Shown here: in pieces, positions 52,175 through 62,647 of the stretch | Layout: each line of letters opens with the position of its first letter | Position numbering within the stretch: position 1 is the first letter of the stretch | DNA from: Agromyces mediolanus | GTDB taxonomy: Bacteria; Actinomycetota; Actinomycetes; Actinomycetales; Microbacteriaceae | Direction of reading: 5' to 3' | Assembly (NCBI RefSeq): GCF_014648575.1 | Contig: NZ_BMRJ01000003.1 | Coordinates: 1 to 64,000 of the forward strand | DNA length: 64,000 bases | Program-made: the position numbers and the translations under genes | Notes under the pieces: model-generated | What the model was told of the DNA's origin: nothing | The model's database searches: none | What the model saw: the letters and a program-made list of their open reading frames with translations, nothing else

Positions 52175-55009
52175 TCAGTCGCGACCGGTGAGGCCCCAGG
52201 CATCCTCGTCGTCGTCCGCCTCGACCTCTTCGAGGCCCTCGGGGATGCGCCCGACCGGATCGTCGTAGCGATCGTCGATCTGCGGCGCCGCCGGCGGGGT
52301 CGCGGCGGCTGCGGCGGTCGGCGCGGCGGCGGGTGCCGGTCCGGACGGTTCGCCGCGGAGCTTGGCCAGCACCCCGGGCAGCTGCTCGGCGGTCACGAGC
52401 ACGTCGCGCGCCTTCGAGCCCTCGGAGGGGCCGACGATCTCGCGGGATTCGAGGAGGTCCATGAGTCGTCCCGCCTTCGCGAAGCCGACCCGCAGCTTGC
52501 GCTGCAGCATCGAGGTCGAGCCGAACTGCGTCGACACGACGAGCTCGGCCGCCGCGAGCAGCAGCTCGAGGTCGTCGCCGATGTCGGAGTCGATCTCCTT
52601 GCGCTCGACCGCGGCCTGCACGTCCTGACGGTACTCGGGCCGTGCCTGACGCGTCACGTGCGAGACGACCCGTTCGATCTCGGCCTCGCTGACCCACGCG
52701 CCCTGCACGCGGAGCGCCTTCGACGCCCCCATCGGCAGGAACAGGCCGTCGCCCTGGCCGATGAGCTTGTCGGCACCGGGCTGGTCGAGGATGACGCGCG
52801 AGTCGGTCACGCTCGTCACCGCGAACGCGAGCCGCGACGGGACGTTCGCCTTGATGAGGCCCGTCACGACGTCGACGGAGGGGCGCTGGGTCGCGAGCAC
52901 CAGGTGGATGCCGGAGGCGCGGGCGAGCTGCGTGATGCGGACGATGGAGTCCTCGACGTCGCGCGGGGCCACCATCATCAGATCGGCGAGCTCGTCGACG
53001 ACGACGAGCAGGTACGGGTACGGCTTCAGCACCCGCTCGCTGCCCGCCGGCAGCACGATCTCATCGTTCACGACGGCCTTGTTGAAGTCGTCGATGTGGC
53101 GGAAGCCGAACGACGCGAGGTCGTCGTACCGCATGTCCATCTCCTTCACGACCCACTGCAGCGCTTCGGCCGCCTTCTTCGGGTTCGTGATGATGGGCGT
53201 GATGAGGTGCGGGACGCCCGCGTACGGGGCGAGCTCGACGCGCTTCGGGTCGATGAGCACCATGCGGACGTCGCTCGGCTTCGCGCGCATCAGCAGGCTC
53301 GTGATCATGGAGTTCACGAAGCTCGACTTGCCGGAGCCGGTGGAGCCGGCGACGAGGAGGTGCGGCATCTTCGCGAGGTTCGCGATGACGTAGCCGCCGC
53401 CCACGTCCTTGCCGACGCCGATCGTCATCGGGTGCTTCGCGTTCGCCGCCGCCGGCGCCCGGAGGACGTCGCCGAGCGTCACGATCTCGCGGTCGGCGTT
53501 CGGGATCTCGACGCCGATCGCGCTCTTGCCGGGGATCGGCGAGAGGATGCGCACCTCGTTCGACGCGACGGCGTAGGAGAGGTTCTTCGACAGCGCGGTG
53601 ACCCGCTCGACCTTCACGCCGGGCCCGAGCTCGATCTCGTACTGGGTCACGGTCGGGCCGCGCGAGAAGCCGGTGACCTTCGCATCGACCGAGAACTGCT
53701 CGAGCACGCCCGTGATGGCACGGACCACGTCGTCGTTGGCCTGGGAGCGGGTCTTCGCCGGCGCCCCCGCCGCGAGCGTCGAGGAGGCGGGCAGGTGGTA
53801 CGGGCGATCCGGCTGCGGCTCGGCGGCCTCGTCGGGAACGAGCCCGGGCGCAGCGTCGGCCCCCGGCTCGTCGTCGAGGCCGGCCAGCGGCTCGAGCACC
53901 GCGGTCGCGCCCGCGTCGTCGCCCCGGAGCCCGGTGCCGCCGTGCGGCACCTCGCCCGTGAACCGGGCGACCGCCGACTCGGCGCGCTCGAGCTCGCCGA
54001 TGACCTCGGCGTCGTAGCCGTCGCCCTCGAGCGCCGACTCGAAGCTGCCGTCCGCGGATCCGGGACCGAACACCTCGGTGAGCCCGTCGACGCCGGGCGG
54101 CTCGAAGCTCGGGTCCTCCTCGCGGTTCGAGCTGTTGCGGCGCCACCACGGTACGAGGCCGGTCGCGCTGGGTTCGTCGTCGTCGTCGAGGCCGTCGAGC
54201 TCGACCGGCTCGCTGCGCTCCTTCTTGCGGCGACCGGGCTTCGCTTCCGGCTCGGCCTCGGCGGCTTCGGCCTCGGGTGCTCCGAAGAGCCAGACGTAGA
54301 GCTCCCGGACGCGCGCACCGATGCGGTTCGGCGGCGTCTTGGTCATGATGAGCAGGGCGAGCAGGAGCAGGAGGATGACGACGGCGGTCGCGCCGATCGG
54401 CGTGATCAGGAAGATCAGCGGCTGTGCGAGTGTCCAGCCGAGCACGCCGCCCGCCTTCGCGAGCGCCATGATGCCCTCGCTCGGGTCGGGCTGGCCGCCG
54501 AAGATGTGGCAGAGCGCGGCGACGGTGACGAGGAGCAGCGCGAGCCCGATGCCGATGCGGGTGTTGTCGTGCACGGAGCTCGGGTGCCGGAACAGCCAGA
54601 CCGCGAAGAGCAGCATGATGATGGGCAGCGCGAAGGCGACCCGCCCGAAGAGCGCGCCGAAGCTCCACGCGTCGAGCGTCTGCGCCACGGGGTCGTTGAT
54701 GAGGAACCACTCGATCACGGCGCCCGCGATCGCGAGGAGCACGAGGAAGAAGGGCAGCCCGTCGCGGCGCTCCTCCTTCTGCAGGGTCTCGGGGCCGAGC
54801 GCACGGGCGGCCCCGCCCGCGACATGGGCGAGCCCCATCCAGGCGCGCACGAGCAGGTTCGGCCCCTCGGGCTGCGCCGCCTTCGCCTGGGCGGCCTTGC
54901 TCTGCTTGGCGGTCGCGGCGGGCAGCTTCTTGGTCGGGGCAGTGCGCGCGGCGGTGCCGCGGGTCGAGCTACCCGAGGCACGGCCCGTCGACTTCGTGCT
55001 CGTTGCCAT
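52175..55009 (-). CDS. ftsK: DNA translocase FtsK
   Basis: Septum-bound motor that pumps chromosome ends apart and activates XerCD. The 944-residue protein has a basic N-terminus, four membrane segments (about residues 85-245), an acidic/Pro-rich linker (about 270-450) and the motor domain with Walker [11 protein letters not shown] (about 600) and Walker [13 protein letters not shown]. The C-terminal gamma winged helix (about 825-885) recognises orientation sequences. TAGCCT lies seven bases before ATG 55009. Confidence 0.97.
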   Translation of the reverse strand: MATSTKSTGRASGSSTRGTAARTAPTKKLPAATAKQSKAAQAKAAQPEGPNLLVRAWMGLAHVAGGAARALGPETLQKEERRDGLPFFLVLLAIAGAVIEWFLINDPVAQTLDAWSFGALFGRVAFALPIIMLLFAVWLFRHPSSVHDNTRIGIGLALLLVTVAALCHIFGGQPDPSEGIMALAKAGGVLGWTLAQPLIFLITPIGATAVVILLLLLALLIMTKTPPNRIGARVRELYVWLFGAPEAEAAEAEPEAKPGRRKKERSEPVELDGLDDDDEPSATGLVPWWRRNSSNREEDPSFEPPGVDGLTEVFGPGSADGSFESALEGDGYDAEVIGELERAESAVARFTGEVPHGGTGLRGDDAGATAVLEPLAGLDDEPGADAAPGLVPDEAAEPQPDRPYHLPASSTLAAGAPAKTRSQANDDVVRAITGVLEQFSVDAKVTGFSRGPTVTQYEIELGPGVKVERVTALSKNLSYAVASNEVRILSPIPGKSAIGVEIPNADREIVTLGDVLRAPAAANAKHPMTIGVGKDVGGGYVIANLAKMPHLLVAGSTGSGKSSFVNSMITSLLMRAKPSDVRMVLIDPKRVELAPYAGVPHLITPIITNPKKAAEALQWVVKEMDMRYDDLASFGFRHIDDFNKAVVNDEIVLPAGSERVLKPYPYLLVVVDELADLMMVAPRDVEDSIVRITQLARASGIHLVLATQRPSVDVVTGLIKANVPSRLAFAVTSVTDSRVILDQPGADKLIGQGDGLFLPMGASKALRVQGAWVSEAEIERVVSHVTRQARPEYRQDVQAAVERKEIDSDIGDDLELLLAAAELVVSTQFGSTSMLQRKLRVGFAKAGRLMDLLESREIVGPSEGSKARDVLVTAEQLPGVLAKLRGEPSGPAPAAAPTAAAAATPPAAPQIDDRYDDPVGRIPEGLEEVEADDDEDAWGLTGRD

Positions 55010-55084
55010 GCCCACCAGGCTACGGCCGCCCGCCGTCACTGGCCCGCAGCTGCGCGGGAATGTTCCGGATCCGCGTGCGCACGC

Positions 55085-56320
55085 TCAGAACCGGATCGCG
55101 TCGATGACCCGCACCCGCACGGCCGCCAGCGCCGGCAGCACCCCGGCGAGGGCGCCGACGAGCACGGCCGAGCCGAGTCCGACGATCGCCGCCTCGATCG
55201 GGAAGCCGGGGAGGTCCTCGAGCTCGGCGCCGCCGAGCACCATGGTCATCAGCGGGCTGCGGACGAGCAGGATCGCGACGCCCACCCCGACCACGCCGGC
55301 GACGAAGGTGCCGACGACGCTCTCCATCAGCACCGCGAAGAACACTCGCCCGGCGGTCGCGCCGAAGGTGCGGCGGATGCCGATCTCACGGATCCGGGTG
55401 CGGACGGTGACGAGCGCGATGTTCACGAGACCGAGCGCGCCGAGCAGGAGGATGACGACGGCGACGCCCGCGACGAGGAGCTTCACGAAGAGGAGCGGGT
55501 CCTCGCCGAACGCCGCGTAGTCGCTGCGGAACCCGTCGACCTGGGCGCCGTCGCCGAGCGCGCCCGCGAAGTCGCGCCGGATCGCCTCGATCAGCGGTTC
55601 CGCCTGGTTCTGGTCGAGCCACGCCTCGAAGCTCGGCAGCTGGCCGCCCATCATGCCGCCGCTCCCGCTCGCGGGGATCGCCGCGTAGGCGTCGGCGAGC
55701 ATGAACGCGCTCGGCTCCGTGTCCCACTCCCCCGTCTTGGGCGTGACGCCGACGACCACCGCGGTCACCCCGCCCTCCGCGAGCAGCTCGACCGTCGGGT
55801 TGGTGGCGAGCGCCGGCCGGCCGATCCGATCCCAGAACGGCTCGTTGATGACGATCGCCGGCGCCAGCCGCTCGGCGTCGCCGGGGGCGAACCAACTCCC
55901 CTCGCTCACCCGGACCCGGTGGATCACCCCGTACGCCGGATCCACCGCCTGGGTCGCGACCGGCACCGCGCCGTCCGCGAACTGCACCGTCAGCTGGCCG
56001 TAGACGATCCGGCTGCCGTAGGCGATGCCGTAGCGTTCGAGCACCTCGCCCCACGCTGCGTTCAGCTGCGCCGGATCGGGCGGCGTGGAGGCGTTGACGT
56101 TGAACTGGGCGGTCGCCGCCCGTCCGCCGCTGCGCTCCGAGACCTCGCGCACGCCCTGCTCGGCGACCGCGCCGGCCCCGACCACGGTCGCGAGCGCGCA
56201 CACCGCGACCGCGACGCCGACGAGCGAGAGCAGCACGCGGCCGCGATGGATGCGGAGCTCCTCCATCGCCTCGACGACGGCGCTCACGAACCCGGTCGCG
56301 ATCCTGGCCAGCGCGTTCAC
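55085..56320 (-). CDS. MacB/FtsX-like ABC permease
   Basis: A 411-residue permease with an N-terminal membrane segment (about residues 27-52), a large external domain and three C-terminal helices (about 280-405), including the conserved RIREIGIRRTFGAT loop before the second helix. It matches MacB-type permeases without the fused ATPase. The GTG start overlaps the ATPase stop (GTGA). Substrate unknown; such systems export peptides, lipids or drugs. Confidence 0.9.
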   Translation of the reverse strand: MNALARIATGFVSAVVEAMEELRIHRGRVLLSLVGVAVAVCALATVVGAGAVAEQGVREVSERSGGRAATAQFNVNASTPPDPAQLNAAWGEVLERYGIAYGSRIVYGQLTVQFADGAVPVATQAVDPAYGVIHRVRVSEGSWFAPGDAERLAPAIVINEPFWDRIGRPALATNPTVELLAEGGVTAVVVGVTPKTGEWDTEPSAFMLADAYAAIPASGSGGMMGGQLPSFEAWLDQNQAEPLIEAIRRDFAGALGDGAQVDGFRSDYAAFGEDPLLFVKLLVAGVAVVILLLGALGLVNIALVTVRTRIREIGIRRTFGATAGRVFFAVLMESVVGTFVAGVVGVGVAILLVRSPLMTMVLGGAELEDLPGFPIEAAIVGLGSAVLVGALAGVLPALAAVRVRVIDAIRF

Positions 56321-57027
56321 GACGGGCTCCCTGCGGGCACCGCGTCGTCGAGCGGCACCAAGCGCCCCTCGCTGAGGCGGAGATGACGGTCGGCGCGGCG
56401 CGCGATCGCGGGATCGTGGGTGATCGTGACGAGCGCCGCCCGGGTCTCCGCGGCGACCTCCTCGATGAGCTCCATGACGGTGCCGCCCGTCTCCAGGTCG
56501 AGCGCGCCGGTGGGTTCGTCGGCGAGGATGAGCCTCGGCCGCCGGACGAGCGCCCGAGCGATCGCGACGCGCTGCTGCTCGCCGCCCGAGAGCCGCTCCG
56601 GCCGGGAATCGGTGCGCTCGCCGAGCCCGACGCGCTCGAGCATCTCCCGTGCGATCCGCTCGCGGCGCCAGAAGGATGCGCCGCCGTCGTAGAGGAGCGG
56701 GGTCTGCACGTTCTCGATGGCGGTCCGGCCGGGCAGCAGGTTGAACTGCTGGAAGATGAAGCCGATCTCGCGCCCGCGGACGCGATCGCGGCGGGCGCCG
56801 CGGAGGCGTCGGGCGTCTTCGCCCAGGATGCGCAGCTCGCCCTCGCTCGGGCTGTCGATGAGGCCGAGCAGGTTCAGCAGGGTCGACTTGCCGGAACCGC
56901 TGCGACCCACGATGGAGACGCGCTCGCCCTCGTCGACCGCGAGTTCGACGTGCCGCAGGATCGTGAGCGGCTCCGCGTCGGGCAGTTCGACCGTGCGACC
57001 GACGTCGATCGCCTCGACGAGCCTCAT
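56317..57027 (-). CDS. LolD/MacB-type ABC transporter ATPase
   Basis: A 236-residue ATPase with Walker [14 protein letters not shown]-loop FIFQQFNLL, signature RLSGGEQQR, Walker B LILADEPTGALD and H-loop ITHDP. ATG 57027 overlaps the adaptor stop by four bases. It powers the adjoining permease. Confidence 0.95.
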   Translation of the reverse strand: MRLVEAIDVGRTVELPDAEPLTILRHVELAVDEGERVSIVGRSGSGKSTLLNLLGLIDSPSEGELRILGEDARRLRGARRDRVRGREIGFIFQQFNLLPGRTAIENVQTPLLYDGGASFWRRERIAREMLERVGLGERTDSRPERLSGGEQQRVAIARALVRRPRLILADEPTGALDLETGGTVMELIEEVAAETRAALVTITHDPAIARRADRHLRLSEGRLVPLDDAVPAGSPS

Positions 57028-58106
57028 CCGCCGCACACCTGCATGCCGCCGGGCAGGAGCTCGCAGCCCTCCATGCCGGCCGGCACCGCCGGCGCGCCCG
57101 GCACGAACTCGAGAATGCTGTCGCCCTCGGCGAGCCCCTCGGCGACCGCCACCTGCCGGCCGTCGCTCAGACCGAGCTTCACCTCGCGCTCGGTCTGCGC
57201 CCCCTCGGCGTCGACGAGCCAGACGACGCCCGTCTCGGCGCCGCCCTTGACGGCGGTGGTCGGGATGACGAGCACGTTCTCCGCCGTGCCGGCCTGGATG
57301 GTCACCTCGGCGGCGAGACCGGGGAACACCCGGACGTCGCCGGGCACGGCGCAGCGCACCGTCGCCGCGGTCGCCCCGCCGCCCTGCGGCTGCTGGCCGG
57401 CGGCCCCGTCCTGCCCGTCCGATCCGCTCGCCGGGCTGCGCGGGGTCCCGATCGTGAGCCCGGTGCAGGTGAACGGCGCCGGACCTCCGGAGATCGCGAC
57501 CTGCGCCTCGCCGGGCTGCTGGGTGAGCCGGTACTGCTGTTCGGGCGTGAGCGACGCCGTGACGTTGAAGCTCGGCGGGGCGACCTGGCCCGTGACGCCG
57601 CCGGTCGTGACGGGCTGCCCCTCGATCACGTCGAGCGAGCTCAGCACGCCCGTCGCCGGGGCGAACACCTTCTCGAAGCGGTAGCTCGGCGGCGCGGGCA
57701 CGGTCATCGGCTGCCCGTCCGGTCCGGTCTCCTCGACGGTGGCCGGCGGGTTCTCGACCTTGATGTCGTAGAGCTTGTCGCCGGCCGTGACCTGGCTCCC
57801 GGCGGCGACGAAGACCTCGTCGACCGTGCCGGTGCCGCTCGCCTTGACCGCGACGGTGGGATCGGCGTTGACCGTCCCGGTGAGGACGAGGTCGTTGGTC
57901 ACCGTGCCGGTGGCGACGACGACCTGCGGCGCGGCGAGGCTGCCGCCCGGTTGGAGGGTCGAGTCGTCCTCGGCCCGGTCCGGGAAGAACGCGAGCTTCA
58001 CGAGCGCGATCGCCACGACGGCGACGAGCACCACCCGGATGATCGGAAAGACCCACTTGCGCCAGACGCCCACGACACCCCAATCGTTCCGCCCGACTCC
58101 GGGCAC
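57024..58106 (-). CDS. HlyD/MacA-like membrane-fusion (adaptor) protein
   Basis: A 360-residue protein with one N-terminal membrane anchor (about residues 18-42) and outer domains of the adaptor type: biotinyl-lipoyl-like halves around VKASGTGTVDEVFVAAGSQV and beta-barrel regions. It lacks the long coiled coil seen in many MacA proteins. TAGTGT lies six bases before the GTG at 58106, supporting a leaderless start there. It is the first gene of a three-gene export operon. Confidence 0.87.
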   Translation of the reverse strand: MPGVGRNDWGVVGVWRKWVFPIIRVVLVAVVAIALVKLAFFPDRAEDDSTLQPGGSLAAPQVVVATGTVTNDLVLTGTVNADPTVAVKASGTGTVDEVFVAAGSQVTAGDKLYDIKVENPPATVEETGPDGQPMTVPAPPSYRFEKVFAPATGVLSSLDVIEGQPVTTGGVTGQVAPPSFNVTASLTPEQQYRLTQQPGEAQVAISGGPAPFTCTGLTIGTPRSPASGSDGQDGAAGQQPQGGGATAATVRCAVPGDVRVFPGLAAEVTIQAGTAENVLVIPTTAVKGGAETGVVWLVDAEGAQTEREVKLGLSDGRQVAVAEGLAEGDSILEFVPGAPAVPAGMEGCELLPGGMQVCGG

Positions 58107-58246
58107 TGGACCACACTAGGGGGTGAACCGGCTCCGCTTCGTCGGTCTCGGGGATGAATCGGGGGAAACCCCGAGCGCCCGGTCGCGGACGCGCCACTTC
58201 CGTGTCGCCGGCCCGCCAGCGCCCGGCCCTCGTCCGGGCCGGAACG

Positions 58247-58285
58247 CAGCGCACCGCCCCGGCCGGAGCCGCGGGCGGTGCGCTG
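58247..58285 (-). terminator. terminator after rnj
   Basis: A 13-bp perfect stem (58247-58259 with 58273-58285) with a 13-base loop, 19 bases past the rnj stop. The rest of 58107-58246 shows nothing I can support except the promoter region of the adaptor gene. Confidence 0.8.
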
Positions 58286-58304
58286 GGCGTCGAAGCGAGG
58301 GGCG

Positions 58305-59978
58305 CTACGCCTCGATCACGAGCGGCACGAGCATGGGGCGCCGACGCAGTCGCCGGTTCACCCAGGTGCCGAGCGTGCGCCGCACGATCTGCTGCAGTCC
58401 GTACGCGTCGCGCACGCCGTTCTGCGCGGCATCCGCGAGCGCGCCGACGATCTTCGGCTTCACGTCCTCGAAGACCGCGTCGTCCTCGGCGAAGCCGCGG
58501 GCGTGGATCTCGGGGCCGGAGATGACCCGGCCGGTCGCGGCGTCGACGACGACGATGACCGAGATGAAGCCCTCCTCGCCGAGGATGCGGCGGTCCTTCA
58601 GGTCGGCGTCGGTGATCTCGCCCACCGTCGAGCCGTCGACGTACACGAAGCCGAGGTCGAGCTGGCCGGCGACGCGCACCTCGCCGTCCTTCAGGTCGAA
58701 GACGGTGCCGTTCTCGCCGATGAAGGTGTTGCGCTCCGGGATGCCCGTGTCGCGGGCGAGCTTCGCGTTCGCGACGAGGTGCCGGTACTCGCCGTGGATC
58801 GGCAGCACGTTGCGCGGCTTCAGGATGTTGTAGCAGTAGAGCAGCTCGCCGGCGGCGGCGTGGCCCGAGACGTGCACCCGGGCGTTGCCCTTGTGCACGA
58901 CGTTCGCGCCGAGCTTCGTCAGCCCGTCGATGACGCGGTAGACGGCGTTCTCGTTGCCGGGGATGAGGCTCGAGGCGAGGATGACGGTGTCGCCCGGCTC
59001 GATCTCGATCTGGTGGTCGCGGTTCGCCATGCGGCTGAGCACGGCCATCGGCTCGCCCTGCGAGCCGGTCGACATGTAGACGATGCGCTCGTCAGGGATG
59101 TCGCCGGCCTTCTTGTAGTCGACGAGCACGCCGTCCGGCACCTTCAGGTAGCCGAGCTCCGCGGCGATGGTCATGTTCCGCACCATGCTGCGGCCGAGGA
59201 GCGCGACCCGGCGGCCGTTCGCGTGCGCCGCGTCGAGCACCTGTTGCACGCGGTGCACGTGGCTCGAGAAGCTCGCCACCACGACCTTCTTCGTCGCCCG
59301 GGAGATCACCTGGTCGAGGACCGGGCCGATCTCGCGCTCGAGCGGCGTGAAGCCCGGGACATCCGCGTTCGTCGAGTCGACCAGGAACAGGTCGACGCCC
59401 TCTTCTCCGAGCCGCGCGAAGTCGCGCAGGTCGGTGAGCCGGCCGTCGAGCGGCAGCTGGTCCATCTTGAAGTCGCCGGTGGCGAGCACGCTGCCCGCGC
59501 GGGTCTTGATCGCGACGGCGAGCGCGTCGGGGATCGAGTGGTTCACCGCGACGAACTCGAGGTCGAAGGGGCCGAGCGTCTCGCGCTGCCCCTCGCGCAC
59601 CGTGAGGCTGTACGGCTGGATGCGGTGCTCCTTGAGCTTCGCCTCGACGAGCGCGAGCGTCAGCGTCGAGCCGATCAGCGGGATGTCCGCGCGGCGCTTC
59701 AGGAGGTACGGCACTGCGCCGATGTGGTCCTCGTGGCCGTGCGTCAGCACGACGCCGACGATGTCGCCGAGTCGGTCCTCGAGGAAGCCGAAGTCCGGCA
59801 GGATCAGGTCGACGCCGGGCTGGTGCTCCTCCGGGAAGAGCACGCCGCAGTCGACGATCAGGATCTTGCCGTCGATCTCGAAGCTCGTCATGTTCCGGCC
59901 GACCTCGCCGAGGCCGCCGATCGGGATCACGCGCAGCGTGCCCGCCTCGAGCGTGGCGGGTGCAAAGACGTCGGGCAT
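58305..59978 (-). CDS. rnj: ribonuclease J
   Basis: Metallo-beta-lactamase/beta-CASP ribonuclease with endo- and 5'-exonuclease activity in RNA processing. The 557-residue protein has the zinc motif LTHGHEDHIG (about residue 80), NHSIPDA, the beta-CASP motif C region VHVSGHAAAGEL and the PIHGEYRHL histidine. ATG 59978 has AAGGAGG upstream. It follows dapA, the usual actinobacterial order. Confidence 0.97.
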   Translation of the reverse strand: MPDVFAPATLEAGTLRVIPIGGLGEVGRNMTSFEIDGKILIVDCGVLFPEEHQPGVDLILPDFGFLEDRLGDIVGVVLTHGHEDHIGAVPYLLKRRADIPLIGSTLTLALVEAKLKEHRIQPYSLTVREGQRETLGPFDLEFVAVNHSIPDALAVAIKTRAGSVLATGDFKMDQLPLDGRLTDLRDFARLGEEGVDLFLVDSTNADVPGFTPLEREIGPVLDQVISRATKKVVVASFSSHVHRVQQVLDAAHANGRRVALLGRSMVRNMTIAAELGYLKVPDGVLVDYKKAGDIPDERIVYMSTGSQGEPMAVLSRMANRDHQIEIEPGDTVILASSLIPGNENAVYRVIDGLTKLGANVVHKGNARVHVSGHAAAGELLYCYNILKPRNVLPIHGEYRHLVANAKLARDTGIPERNTFIGENGTVFDLKDGEVRVAGQLDLGFVYVDGSTVGEITDADLKDRRILGEEGFISVIVVVDAATGRVISGPEIHARGFAEDDAVFEDVKPKIVGALADAAQNGVRDAYGLQQIVRRTLGTWVNRRLRRRPMLVPLVIEA

Positions 59979-60050
59979 AGGCCCTCCTTCGTGTTGATGT
60001 TCAGTTGACGGTGCGGGCCGCGCGGCCCAGCGGATGTCTCGGGGCGCCGT

Positions 60051-61025
60051 TCAGCGCGTGGTTCCGGCGATCTTCGGCAGGGCGCCGCCGGCGGCGGCGT
60101 TGCGATCGGGTCGGAAGTTGTGGAAATCGACGCCCGGCACGCCCTGGACGAGGGCGATCTCGTCCTCGATGAGGGCGGCCTCCCACTCCTCGGGCCCGAC
60201 GAGCGGCAGCCGCACGCGGGGGCTGCCGATGCGGCCGAGGCCGTGCAGGATGTACTTCGCCGCCACGGTGCCGGGCACGTGCGTCATGGTCGCGCGCACG
60301 AGCGGCTCGAGGCGCTGGTGCTCGGCCGTCGCCGCGGCGAGGTCGCCCCGGTTCACGGCGTCGACGATGGCCCGGTACGGCGCGGGTGCGATGTTCGCGG
60401 TGACGCCGATGAGGCCGGTCGCCCCGATCGCGAGGTGCGGGAGCACGTTCGCGTCGTCGCCGGAGAAGTACATGAGCTCGGTCTGGTTCAGCACCCGGCT
60501 GACCTCGCTGAAGTCGCCCTTGGCGTCCTTCACGGCGAGGATGTTCGGGTGCTTCGCGAGCCGCAGGATGGTCTCGTACGTGATCGGCACGCCGGTGCGG
60601 CCGGGGATGTCGTAGAGGATGACCGGCAGATCGGTGGCGTCGGCCACCATGCGGAAGTGCGTGAGGATGCCGGCCTGGGTCGGCTTGTTGTAGTACGGCG
60701 TGACGATCATGATGCCGTCGGCGCCGGCCTTCTCGCTGTGCTGGTACAGCTCGATGGCATGGGCCGTCTCGTTCGAGCCGCCGCCCGTGATGATCTTCGC
60801 CCGACCCGCCGCGACGTCCTTGCCGACCTCGACGAGCCGCAGCTTCTCGGGGTCGGTCAGCGTCGAGGTCTCACCCGTCGTGCCGGTGACGACGATGCCG
60901 TCGGCACCGTTCGAGATCACGTCGTCGATGTGCTTCTCGACCCCGGGCCAATCGACTTCGCCGTCCGCCGTCATGGGCGTGACGAGCGCGACGAGCACTT
61001 GTCCGAAGGGGTTTTCCTGAGTCAC
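60051..61025 (-). CDS. dapA: 4-hydroxy-tetrahydrodipicolinate synthase
   Basis: First committed step of lysine/diaminopimelate synthesis: condenses pyruvate with aspartate semialdehyde. The 324-residue TIM barrel has GTTGETSTL, IVTPYYNKPTQ (catalytic Tyr about 143) and the Schiff-base lysine in ILAVKDAKGD (about 171). GTG 61025 is preceded by GGAGGGC and by TAGCCT seven bases upstream. Two copies of a 12-bp direct repeat precede it. Confidence 0.97.
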   Translation of the reverse strand: MTQENPFGQVLVALVTPMTADGEVDWPGVEKHIDDVISNGADGIVVTGTTGETSTLTDPEKLRLVEVGKDVAAGRAKIITGGGSNETAHAIELYQHSEKAGADGIMIVTPYYNKPTQAGILTHFRMVADATDLPVILYDIPGRTGVPITYETILRLAKHPNILAVKDAKGDFSEVSRVLNQTELMYFSGDDANVLPHLAIGATGLIGVTANIAPAPYRAIVDAVNRGDLAAATAEHQRLEPLVRATMTHVPGTVAAKYILHGLGRIGSPRVRLPLVGPEEWEAALIEDEIALVQGVPGVDFHNFRPDRNAAAGGALPKIAGTTR

Positions 61026-61059
61026 GCCCTCCAGGCTATCGGTTCCGCGCGCCGCGCGA

Positions 61060-61101
61060 CGATCCGTTGCGCCTCGCGGGCTGCGCCGCCGATCCGTTGC
61101 G
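61060..61101. repeat. 12-bp direct repeat upstream of dapA
   Basis: CGATCCGTTGCG occurs at 61060-61071 and 61090-61101, 30 bp apart, in the folA-dapA intergenic region. The first copy reaches the -35 position of the TAGCCT-type dapA promoter. The spacing of about three helix turns suggests two regulator binding sites on one face. Confidence 0.55.
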
Positions 61102-61155
61102 GGGTGGCCACGCGAGTCCGGACGCGCCGCAGAACGGCTCGGCCGGGCGCGCGGC

Positions 61156-61719
61156 TCAGCGCTCGAGGGTGAGGAAGCGGTAGCGGACGCCGGAGCGGGA
61201 GGTGTGCCAGCGCGGCTCGTTCCCGCTCGCGGCCGGCTCGACGGCGGCGACGCGCCACTCGGGGCCGCGCTCGGGCGCGAAGGCGTCGCCCGCGACGTCG
61301 AGGTCGAGCTCGGTGACCTCGAGGCGATCTGCGCGCGGCAGGGCCTGCTGGAACAGCTCGCCGCCGCCGATGACCCAGACGCGGAGGGCGTCGCCCGGGG
61401 CTTCCGCGCCGTCCACGGCGAGCGCGAGCGCCTCGTCGAGCGAGCCGGCCCGCTGCGCACCGTCGGCGGCCCAGTCGCCCTGCCGCGTCACGACGACGTT
61501 CGCCCGGCCGGGCAGGGGCCGGAAGCGCTCGGGCAGCGAGTCCCAGGTCTTGCGGCCCATGACGACCGGCGCGCCGAGCGTCACCGCCTTGAAGTGCGCG
61601 AGGTCTTCGGGCACGTGCCAGGGCATGCCGCCGCCGGCGCCGATCACCCCGCCGTGGGCCTCGGCCCAGACGAGCCCGATGCGCACCGCGGGCGCCGTGG
61701 CGGCCGAAGCGTCGCTCAT
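61156..61719 (-). CDS. folA: dihydrofolate reductase
   Basis: Reduces dihydrofolate, produced by ThyA, back to tetrahydrofolate with NADPH. The 187-residue protein has [33 protein letters not shown] and WVIGGGELF. The ATG at 61719 overlaps the thyA stop by four bases. The N-terminus is about 12 residues longer than in Escherichia coli. Confidence 0.97.
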   Translation of the reverse strand: MSDASAATAPAVRIGLVWAEAHGGVIGAGGGMPWHVPEDLAHFKAVTLGAPVVMGRKTWDSLPERFRPLPGRANVVVTRQGDWAADGAQRAGSLDEALALAVDGAEAPGDALRVWVIGGGELFQQALPRADRLEVTELDLDVAGDAFAPERGPEWRVAAVEPAASGNEPRWHTSRSGVRYRFLTLER

Positions 61720-62525
61720 ACCGCGACCGCGCCGCGGATGGCGGGGTGGTGCTCGTAGCCCTCGACGACGAAGTCGTCGTACTCGTAGTCGAGGATCGAC
61801 TCGGGCTTCCGCGCGAGACGCAGCGTCGGGGCGGGGTAAGGCTCGCGCTCGAGCTGGGTGCGCACCTGCTCGAGGTGGTTGTCGTAGATGTGGCAGTCGC
61901 CGCCCGTCCAGACGAAGTCGCCAGGCTCGAGCCCCGTCTGCTGGGCCACCATGAGGGTGAGCAGCGCGTAGGACGCGATGTTGAACGGGACGCCGAGGAA
62001 GAGGTCGGCGCTGCGCTGGTACAGCTGGCAGGACAGCTTGCCGTCGGCGACGTAGAACTGGAACATCGCGTGGCACGGCGCGAGCGCCATGTCGGGGATG
62101 TCGGCCGGGTTCCACGCCGAGACGATGAGCCGGCGCGAGTCGGGCGTCTGGCGGATCTGCTCGATCACCTGGGCGATCTGGTCGATGTGCTCGCCGCCGG
62201 GCGCCGGCCAGGAGCGCCACTGCACGCCGTACACCGGCCCGAGCTCGCCCTCGGCGTCGGCCCACTCGTCCCAGATGGTGACGCCGTGCTCCTGCAGCCA
62301 GCGCACGTTCGAGTCGCCGCGGAGGAACCAGAGCAGCTCGTACGCGATCGATTTGAAGTGCACGCGCTTCGTCGTGATGAGCGGGAAGCCCTGCGCGAGG
62401 TCGAAGCGGATCTGCCGGCCGAACACGCTCGTGGTGCCCGTGCCGGTGCGATCGGATTTGTGCGTGCCGTGCTCGAGCGCGTCGCGGAGCAGGTCTTCGT
62501 ACGGGGTCGGGATCGCAGCTGCCAC
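61716..62525 (-). CDS. thyA: thymidylate synthase
   Basis: Converts dUMP to dTMP with methylene-tetrahydrofolate. The 269-residue protein has the phosphate-binding Arg in SDRTGTGT (about residue 26), the catalytic cysteine in APCHAMFQF (about 149) and [15 protein letters not shown] lies six bases before the GTG start. thyA-folA form a functional pair. Confidence 0.97.
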   Translation of the reverse strand: MAAAIPTPYEDLLRDALEHGTHKSDRTGTGTTSVFGRQIRFDLAQGFPLITTKRVHFKSIAYELLWFLRGDSNVRWLQEHGVTIWDEWADAEGELGPVYGVQWRSWPAPGGEHIDQIAQVIEQIRQTPDSRRLIVSAWNPADIPDMALAPCHAMFQFYVADGKLSCQLYQRSADLFLGVPFNIASYALLTLMVAQQTGLEPGDFVWTGGDCHIYDNHLEQVRTQLEREPYPAPTLRLARKPESILDYEYDDFVVEGYEHHPAIRGAVAV

Positions 62526-62647
62526 CCCTCGATGCTAGCCCTGCCCGCCGACGCCGAGGGCGTGCCGCGCTGGGCCGCCGGACGTCACGGCGCGTCACCC
62601 GGCGCAACATGCTCGCGGCCCGGATCCCCCGCGCCTAGCATCGCCGC

